Source: Mactra quadrangularis
Lineage: Eukaryota > Mollusca > Bivalvia > Venerida > Mactridae
Assembly (NCBI GenBank): GCA_025267735.1
Contig: CM046300.1
Coordinates: 35,039,322-35,103,321 of the forward strand
Direction of reading: 5' to 3'
DNA length: 64,000 nucleotides
Below the pieces are notes generated by a model, which had not been told where the DNA came from, did not search any database, and saw only the letters and a list, made by a program, of their open reading frames with translations. A program made the position numbers and the translations under genes. This document shows, one piece after another, positions 55,483 through 64,000 of the stretch; positions within the stretch are counted from its first letter, which is position 1, and every line of letters begins with the position of its first letter.

Positions 55483-58400
55483 AGTGACATATTCAAGTCA
55501 AACAGTTGCCTATGTTTCAATTCAAGGCGATCAGTTTTTTCTCTGATTTGTAGCCTTTGGTCACATGGGTAACCACATATGCGACCGGTACGGTTTTAAG
55601 TCAAAACGCTATAATAAGTAAATATTGTGCTTTTTCCGCGGAACCGTATCGGCTGCATTTAGTTAACCCCGTTTATACATAAGGAATTCACGCCGTATTA
55701 TCTATACTTGATTAAAAGTTCTTTGATAATTTATCTGATTGAATATCGTAGACTTTGTTTCTAGGTTTGTTAATAGGCTATAGTTTTCGATAAATCTGAT
55801 TTTCTACACTTGATTCTTTTATCGTATTTCTAAATTATTGAAATTCTATCACTCGGTAGGAGAGAAAAAAGTCCGATAACTCTATTCACAAATACACCAT
55901 GAATATATCTTTTTTTCACGGTGGTTTGCACTACGTATCTCCGATAAAATTTTCATCAAAACAAAGTACATATATACATTTGCTCAACAATAAAACTCAA
56001 ATTTTGCTCCGATTCTATGACAATGCGCCAACCACAGAAGTTAGGCCTTTATAATTAAGTCACTAGTTTGCGGTTAATGTGGAAAGATTGGTTGATAAAA
56101 CAAACCACAATGTAAGGACATAATTTGTTATTTTGGCATCCAATTTAATTTTGAGCAGATAATTGCATGATAAGTGCAAAAATGTTTTTAAACGAATTAT
56201 GGTTTAGATTCCAATATGTGCGAAGCGCACAAGAGCGTTATTAATGACAAGACATGACGCAAGCGCACCACACATTTCAAGCGCTTCAAAAAACTTAGCG
56301 GGAATAGTTTAATACATTATTATTTCATATAATTGCGACATTTCTAGCTTTTCTTGTGTTGTCGCTGTTTGACTTGTGAACAAACGTGAAACTTTGCAGG
56401 CGTTATGGTAGTTTACTCTTCAATTGCGTCATGAAAGTCATGATATTTTGTATACGTTTGACGTAATTTATACCTACGTGTTTATAAATTCCTATCATTT
56501 TGTAAACACCAACAGTGATATCTATAGTCCAGAAAGCGTAGGAAAACCGAGATAACTTCTAATATTTGACCAGTTTATCAGATGATAAAGCTATTTTAGT
56601 TGCTGTTTTGTATTGACATAAACTTGATCGCTGCGAGGGTCTTTAATTAAACGCAAGATGCGAAATTCAGGCTATACCAAGCTGTTGTTCGTTCCATGCA
56701 GATGTTCGGGTAAACAGTACGATAAAAACGTTTTTTATTTGATATTAAATCCTGGTTGAACGCTATCTCACGCAAACTGCGGCTGAACCTATTCAACTCT
56801 TCGCATTCCGTCAAGTACAGAAATTGTGTGTGTTTATATTTTTTCTCCCTCTTTAACATTAGCACATGATTGATGGACGAAAAGTAATATTTTGCCTACA
56901 TACTGGATAGCTCAGTCGTACAGCTGTGAAACGAGCTATATCGGTACGGATTTCATGATGAATTTATGGATAAACTCCGTTGGGTTCATTGGTACGAAGT
57001 GGAAGGCGTGGTCCTTCATAAAATCATCGCATTAATATCAATCTTAAAATGAACGTAAAATTATGATGCATGCCGTGGGAAGCTCATTATGAAAAGTTGA
57101 AAATATTATTTCACAATATTAAACAGTTAATGTTTATGGTTTTCCCCTCTATACCGGCCTATATTTAAAGCCTACTCTTATGTGATTCATTAACGTTTTG
57201 AGTGTAATTATGATGACGAATGACACATATACCCTGAAGGGATTTTAAATTACAAACTATTACAAATAATGTGATCAAGACATTTCAGTTTTTTATGCAA
57301 GAGTTGCACTTAAAATAATGTGTTTTTCGGGTGATACTCAAGTTTGAATGCATTTCTAAGTTATTTAAGTCAACTTTAGTTTTAAGTTCACCAAGTTACA
57401 TGCTAGTATGTATTGTATGCACAGTTTACTGTTTTACCTTCGCTGTGGTTGCGCTGGACAGCGTAATGTAAGTGAAACAGTTATGACAGTCCATTGTATA
57501 TGAAATTAGGTCAACATACCCGGAAGGCATACACTCGGATTTGTTCGAACTTTTACCATACTGACCTAATAACCTCCAATTTTGTGTTAATAATAGCCAA
57601 CATGGACTAATTAAGTTAATAATGCACTTGTCCAAGGTCAGTACACACTATTACTGGTAATTAACAGCGGTAGTGGTTTAATGACCAGTGATAATTGGAT
57701 CGTTATTCTCCGTAGTGTACCATATGCTCGCATCTTGGTACGAGTTCATACATATTTTAGTACGGAAATATATTCATAAGTTTATTTGCTGATAAAAAGG
57801 GTTACAGAGTACAGCTTTCTAATTATCGTCGAGTTATAATGTTCATTTGAAATGTATGCAACAATTTATATACTTATTAATTTAATAATGTAATTTGTGA
57901 ACCGACGGAACCTTGAAAGTAAAACACAAATTTCACGAGAAGACATCAAGTAAAATACAGTGGAATAAGTACAGTAAATTGTTGATATAAAGACGACTTT
58001 GTTTATTGCAAAATAATGTGATAATGTATGACACCCAAATGCTTAATTTGAGTAGAAAAAAGGTTCCTATATAATAACATTCAACTTTTAAGACTGTCGG
58101 TTTTGATAGACCTATAATTGTGGAACTTTGGTGTAGTAAAAGGGTAAAAAGTAAAAAATGATTGTAGCAATTGACCTACGAAAAATTATAAAGTTACCCA
58201 CTTAGGGGCCCTAAGACAAATTGATACAGTACACGCTTTGGTAACTACACTACTTTAACTGATATAAAATATGCAAATCATGAAATTTTAATTGTATTTT
58301 TTTGTCTCAGATCAGTTTTTGTAAGCTATACACTTGAGTTATCATATGTAAGGAAATGATATTGCGCTGTCTGTCTAAGGTCAATGTCACAAAGCTATTC

Positions 58401-59099
58401 TTAATAGTTATACGAATATTCCTTTACATATTTCGGATATGCCAAGTCACGTAATATTGCGCATGGTTATCTTTATCGGTCGTTGTATATAATTATTTAT
58501 TTTATGTTATGTCAGATAGTATTAAGCGGTCTTCAAAGTTTGAGGTCAAAATCTGAAGCTTTTCCATTTTAAACGTTACGTAAACCTCGTGTTTAACATT
58601 GTATTGGATATAAATAAGATGTAAATAAATACGCTATTGTTAAACATTGCAAAGTAAGGAATCCTTTAAATAAGGGTTTTGTTTCGCAAAAATGGTTATC
58701 GTAAGTATACAATTAACATAATCTTAAACAAAACTGCAAAGCTAACCTAGTTTTTACAATCCATTTTATGGATAACATGATTAAGCTGTTTTGTATGCAC
58801 TTTTGATCCGGATTTACTTTGATATACCCGAGAAGTACCTTTAATAAGATATTCGGTGTTATGCATGGCTCATTTTGTTTGAAGTATAAATGGTCAAATT
58901 CGTTGTTCAACCATACCGCAAGGAGGGTACCTCGACGAATGTATAGTCAATTAGCATATTGAGTCAGCCATTATACACATAATACATAGAGTAAATAGTC
59001 AGCAACTACTGTCCGTGCTACGCACCTGTTAATCATAAATAACCAATGTTACCATATCTTTTATCCATTTCTCTGTGCCGGTGATGAAGTGAACCGTTC

Positions 59100-59172
59100 T
59101 CCGCATACGGAACACCTTGACCATTCATTGTAGTAAATGGCCGAGAAGTTCCGAATACCGGCATACGCATAT
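59100..59172. repeat. Short imperfect hairpin, CGGAAC type
   Basis: GCATACGGAACACCTTGACC and GGCCGAGAAGTTCCGAATAC face each other, followed by CCGGCATACGC, which pairs with the leading CGCATACGG. The CGGAAC / GTTCCG ends resemble the CATTCGGAAC family, but the match is partial. Confidence 0.5.
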
Positions 59173-59964
59173 AACTGACAAATATAACAAATGAAAAACG
59201 ATAATAAAGAGAAATAGAAGATCAACGGTGTAAATCCTATATAAAAAATGAAGAAATTAATACCAAAAAACCTATTTCACAAACTCTCATATTTCTATGA
59301 ATGAATGTTCTAAAATATTTGAAGTGGTAAAACAGAACATTACTGTTTACTGTTAAACAACGATTACAGTTTGAAACATACACCAGGAAAAATGTTGGTT
59401 TAAGTACACCAGTACCTAGGATATACGTAAAATGATATAATATGTTTTTGATTGGAGTATTACATATAAAAATAATTGGTCTAAAACACTGAGAACACCT
59501 GCTTTTGTTAAATATACTATTTACACAGAGATATATTGTTTCTAGCCGACTTGCAATTAAAAGTAATTTATTGCTTGCGATTGCTTCTTGTCGTTAAAGT
59601 TACCCATCGTAAATCTACAATTTGACGAGTGCATAGATGTGACCGTAGTATTGTTACGCTAGCTTGAATGCCTGGCACGATTTCATGTAGTAAAGTTATA
59701 TAAAAAGTGCCGATACCATGTCTGTTCATACAATATACTAATGAGACTTTTCTTTACAATGATACGACATTAATAATCGTAAGTCCATTTTACGTATTTG
59801 TCGGAGACAATCTGGATAATTAGGAAAATTTGTATGAGATATAGCACAAAAGTGACCGGCACGAAATAAAAAACGTAGATTTAATACTTGTAGAGATTTG
59901 TTTAGCACTGTGTCGACCGCCCATAAATGATTATTCCGTGAGCAAACTCCAAAAAAAAAATTCG

Positions 59965-60040
59965 CGCGCGAAAAATCGAACATATGGACTCCTGATTAGT
60001 AGACTTGAGCGCTACCGACTGAGCTAGCCAGGAGGCTAGG
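59965..60040 (-). mobile_element. tRNA-like SINE head (family D?)
   Basis: On the minus strand: CCTCCTGGCTAGCTCAGTCG (A box), GTAGCGCTCAAGTCTACTAA, TCAGGAGTCCATATGTTCGA (B box region). It differs from heads A, B and C. The T-arm is poor and the 3' acceptor strand does not pair well, so a SINE remnant or tRNA pseudogene is preferred to a functional tRNA. Confidence 0.55.
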
Positions 60041-60349
60041 CTACCAACCATAGTAACACAACTTTCGCATTACCATAAAGCTCTTTAATTTCAATCTCTA
60101 ATGATCAATGACACAAAATCTTCGGAACCTTATTTTCGAACATTAAAGTCTTTGTTATTACATACATGTACTTTTACAATAGGTTTATTACATATAATTT
60201 CTTAATAGGGAAAGGTAACATTGGTCAAGAACATGTGTTTCAATGTATTGACCTTCAACCAAACCTTGGTGTTATACGAAATCGTTGTACAAGTTGTTTA
60301 AAACCACCATTAAGCTTTGATATACTATGTAAATAAATACGTGATCAAA

Positions 60350-60702
60350 TATTTAACATTTAACACTTGTATTACAGCAAGATGACATCTTGTTTACTAA
60401 ATACATTAACGAGGCACGGTTAAGCAGTGGCGAGCTTAATGTTAAATCATCGGCAAATTTCGTTAATTTCCGTACAAAAAATCGGAAACTTGAATTCCGC
60501 TGATGAGCATCCAATGTTATCAAACAGTTAATTCGTATTATCTCAATTATGCTTACGTCAAATTTGTCGCGACTTTCTTCCTTTCTCTCTAATAAAGTTA
60601 ATAGGGCTAATGAAGACATTAGAATTATCCCCCTTAGTAAATTTAGTTTATCTCGACTTTTTTCGACGGTCCCCACGAAGTCGAGATAACGAGAATTGAC
60701 TG
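60350..60702 (-). mobile_element. Probable pogo/Tc1-type element end
   Basis: On the minus strand the sequence starts CAGTCAATTCTCGTTATCTC after TA (60703-60704), and AAGTCGAGATAAAC recurs 30 bp inside. Ends of the form CAGTNNANNCTCGTTATCTCG are common in pogo-like MITEs. I could not find the opposite end, so the left boundary is approximate. A 107-codon frame (60353-60676) starts within it and shows no transposase motif. Confidence 0.45.
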
Positions 60703-62333
60703 TATTTTAATAGTTACGCCATAGACATAGTAAAGATATTGATTATGTCTATGAGTAACATTAACACCAAAAAAAGATGCTTAAAGATGTTCAATACCTT
60801 AAGTTTATTATAAATTTTCGATTTCGACCTTTTTTTAAGAGATGCAAATTGATCAATACAGGGCAAGAATGTAGCGAAAAGTTGTCTCCTGAAGTACACA
60901 CTGATCTTTATTAGTGTACGCATGTAGTAGAGTATTAATTTTGTACTTTCACAGCAAAGGATGCAAAAGTGCGAACTGTTGCAAAAGTATAAAAAACGAA
61001 AACCTAATCTAAAAATCTAAAACAAAGGTATTTCTGTGGTAAGCCTAAATTGCTGCATACTACTAATTTCGTTTCCAGTACTTTTAATAATAGTACACCG
61101 ACGCATTAATAGTACGGTTGTATAGTTATGTGGTACCAAAAAATCACCATTTTTATAACCGCATAGCAGCTGAGTATAGATCTAGGTTTTATTTTCTTAC
61201 AAAAAATATTGGTCTACTTATTCAGATTGCGGTTATACCTCAATCATAACAGTGTAGATTTTTTGATGAAGAACTTGATGAAGTTGCCCATTAACTTATT
61301 TTTTTAGCTGAATAACGATGTGGTTTTCGTATCATTATATACCGATAGATAGTTTTGCAAAAATGATTCTTTTGTAAAAATGTGCGATTATCAAAGTACG
61401 CACAAACTTAATAAGACCTATTATCATTCCGTTTTATTATTTTGATAAAACTTCATTCATACAAGGTCTCAACTGTCTTATACCAACTCGAAGTTATAAG
61501 TTTAGTTCAATACACCCGAGTGCTTGTAAAGTTGTACGCTTGGATTAACAATGTGAATGGGAAATGCTTTGCAAAGCTATGTTTGATATATACCCTGCCA
61601 AAATGTTACAAAAAAAGCTCTGCTTATATTACAATCGGTGGCCTATAGCCAGAAAAGATATAGGTCGGCGTAGGTATGTACGGTGGGTTATAAGGTACGA
61701 TTGATAAACGGAAGATCTTTCTGCTAACTAGCATTCATAACCCGTACGACTGGGCTTTAAGTGCAGAATGTTATCTTCTGTCAGATCTAAGCAGACGATA
61801 AGCAAGGATCAGATTTTAGAATACTCAATGGCGAAAGGTCAACTGCGTTTAACTGGCATTCTTTTTATGTACTTGTACTTAGCAATATGGATTTTTGTAC
61901 AGTAATCATGATAGTGATTTTTGTGGTTACTTTCATTTCGTAGAAAACTTCATTTTGAAAATGATATAAAAACTGTGAAAATGTCAATTTAATTTTCCGA
62001 AGTTATTTGTATTTAGTTAGGTTGTAATACACGTAAAACAAATCTTGGTGACATTTTTCAAAGCCGTTCATTGATAAGTTTTATAACCGCTTGGGTTAAA
62101 GGTAGGTTAAATGTCAAGGATATGAGAAACTAATTAGTTGATTTGTTCTTCATGTCTGTACTCGTTAGTAAAACTATTATATAAATGCTGTTGAAATTTG
62201 AGTACTGAATTATTGTGTGCCGAACAGAGTAGAACAGAACTGACCCTAACAAAATAGAACCGAATTGAAGACAAGAGAACGAAAAAAAACATACGTAAAA
62301 TGAATTGTTTTCGTGAAGTCATACATTAAAGAA

Positions 62334-62430
62334 ATATACAGGCAAATGACTGTGCCAAAAGTATAGAACCAAGTTTAGTCTTTAAAACAGTATTAAGAAC
62401 GTAAGACATCTCTTAGTAATAACATTTGTA
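62334..62430 (+). mobile_element. MITE family ATACAGGCAAA, left-end fragment
   Basis: ATATACAGGCAAATGACTGT, CCAAAAGTATAGAACCAAGT and TTTAAAACAGTATTAAGAAC match the start of the copy at 14389. Homology stops after about 97 bp at AATAACATTTGTA. Confidence 0.85.
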
Positions 62431-64000
62431 TATTAATTCCTAAATGGTTCTGCTTAAAGAAAGATGATTCCGACACCCTCTATAGTTTCAAATATTTCAT
62501 TCTGTCAAATAAAACAGAAATTTGAAATGAACTGTTGATAATGGTGATTGGAAAGTGCTTTTGAAAACCGTAAGACATTGTTTAAGGTTTTAAGCGTTAC
62601 ACAGTTTGAGGAAAGCGATTCATGGCGTTTAGATTATTCTTCAATTCATTAGGAGTATACAATACATGGTATTTAGATGTTATTCTAATAAATAACTGAG
62701 TGTTTATTTGTACTCGAACTAGAACATGCAATCCTAGATTTTACTCGAATGTAACCAACTCCCATAATTTAAAACTTTATTTCTTTACACTCGACCACAT
62801 CATTAATCTATTATCTTATGCTTATAATAGCGTAAATACTTCTCAAGTTATTTATTGATACTAAGTGAATCGTAGTTACTGTTTTGAAAACGCTATGCAT
62901 GTTGCTGCATTTGTGCAGAGAGCGCAACACGATAATGAGCGAACGAGTGAGTATACGCGAGGAGAAATGATTAAATGCTAAGGAATGCACGTGAGTGGGG
63001 GGAAAGCGAAGATAATGAATGATCGGGGATGAGAGGGTAAGTAAGAGAGACTTTGAATCGTAGATGAGGTTGGGCATAAGGACTGGCTGTAACGGTGTGA
63101 GTGAGTGTGCTGAGAGGCGGGAAGGCGGAGCGGCTTATGTTCACGACTTAGGACATACTAAGAGAAAGAGCTGGCATCTTTCCTTAGATACTGATCTTGA
63201 CGCAATAGCTTAAGTTAATAAAGTTTTACGATTAAGTTAAGACGTTCGTACGATTTCGTTAATATTTATTTCGGGTTAGTATTCACTAATAATTTTAAAT
63301 GTGTTTTACGATTTAAAGACGTATTTTTATAGTACTAGATTGTTAAAATGGGATTAACAGAGCATATTGTGGAATATGAATCAAGGTTTTAAAAAATCGT
63401 AATGCACTATTTCCCATACTTACCCCAGAGGTCTGAAATCCCTTATGAGTGCAGCAGAAACATTTCTCTTCCAATACACAGCTGTTGAATACAAAACTAT
63501 AAGATTTATTGGGCCATTTATCTACAAGAACGATAAAACTGGAACAAAAGTACAGCGAACAAGCAGAGAAATAAAAATTTTAAAGCTGTGCGGAGCTCTT
63601 AGAAAACCATTAATTTAAGTTTATGACTAAGTTATATGTAGCTAAATGACATATAATCTTGACATTTATGTTTATGTAGTACATGGCACAATGGGTGGCG
63701 GGTACTGACCTCAAATAAAAAATGTCGATTTTTAAGAAGTGAAAGTGCTTATGAATAATCTTGCTGTGCACGCCATATTGTTTTACTGTTGAACTTGTCG
63801 ATAATAACAACCAAGTTGAAGGTCGTTGAATATAAGCAAACATTTGCACTGTTATGTGTGTCCTAAGAATGCATTGGTCTAAAAACTTTACAGTTTCCAT
63901 AAATTCATCTAAAACCAGTCGGTTAATGTTTGTATGTTAATGAATCAGATAGCGCGTTGACTTCGCCGTCATTATTAGCATGTACTTTGAGACATATATC

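Larger units (their letters stand above)
50639..64000 (+). other. Presumed intron 1 of the P450 gene (runs off the window)
   Basis: No stretch resembling a second P450 exon (K-helix, PERF, haem loop or the early YGPI-type segment) was recognised on the plus strand. The interval is AT-rich and contains a SINE A, a SINE C, a tRNA-headed fragment, a short hairpin and a MITE fragment, listed separately. Large parts (52731-55280, 55490-59090, 60710-62330, 62430-64000) hold nothing that I can identify. A short exon could have been missed. Confidence 0.45.

Noticed and set aside
56905..56960. tRNA-like stretch GGATAGCTCAGTCGTACAG
   Set aside because: Only an A-box-like word is present; no B box or T-arm follows.
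60353..60676. 107-codon minus-strand frame
   Set aside because: It begins within a CTCGTTATCTCG-type transposon end and shows no transposase motif.

Overview
The window is AT-rich metazoan DNA (roughly one third G+C) and is most likely from a bivalve mollusc. The reasons are: tRNA-headed SINEs whose 3' tail reads like TTGCTACGGCGTTAAACCC; a molluscan-type dispersed repeat with GTCC microsatellite and an end reading AGGGCCATAATGGCCCTCTT; many small palindromic MITEs; and the first exon of a mitochondrial-clan cytochrome P450. The species call is inference. No bacterial-type gene order, operon, CRISPR array or viral gene was seen.

Layout. 1-6 kb: SINEs, a 0.5 kb MITE, two hairpin MITEs, and a 1.35 kb inverted-repeat element (FB2) built from 21-bp and about 18-bp subrepeats, abutted by a 22-bp tandem array. 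6.7-13.0 kb: a 6.3 kb foldback-type transposon (FB1). Its inverted arms are tandem arrays of a 97-bp unit, it has a 9-bp target-site duplication, and a 72-bp hairpin MITE sits in its loop. 13-18 kb: TIR elements, including a 430-bp hAT-like MITE with a clean 8-bp duplication. 18-28 kb: SINEs tail to tail, the longest open frame of the window (181 codons, unassigned), and mostly featureless AT-rich DNA. 27.7-30.4 kb: a 34-bp array and a 1.7 kb array of a 24-bp unit. 30.6-37.8 kb: pogo/Tigger-like, hAT-like and CATTCGGAAC-type MITEs plus nested hairpins. 39-47 kb: scattered pieces of the FB2 family, a 32-bp array in which each unit carries a 14-bp palindrome, and SINEs. 48.4-48.8 kb: an unassigned minus-strand frame. 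50.37-50.64 kb: the P450 exon, followed by 13.4 kb with no recognisable second exon, read here as the start of a very long first intron.

The window therefore holds one well-supported gene fragment in a landscape of non-autonomous mobile DNA. No transposase, reverse transcriptase or integrase frame was recognised, so every element here would have to be mobilised from elsewhere. The most notable structures are the two foldback families, FB1 and FB2, whose termini are hierarchical tandem repeats rather than unique sequence. The many 60-120 aa open frames inside the arrays are by-products of stop-poor tandem units and are not annotated as genes.
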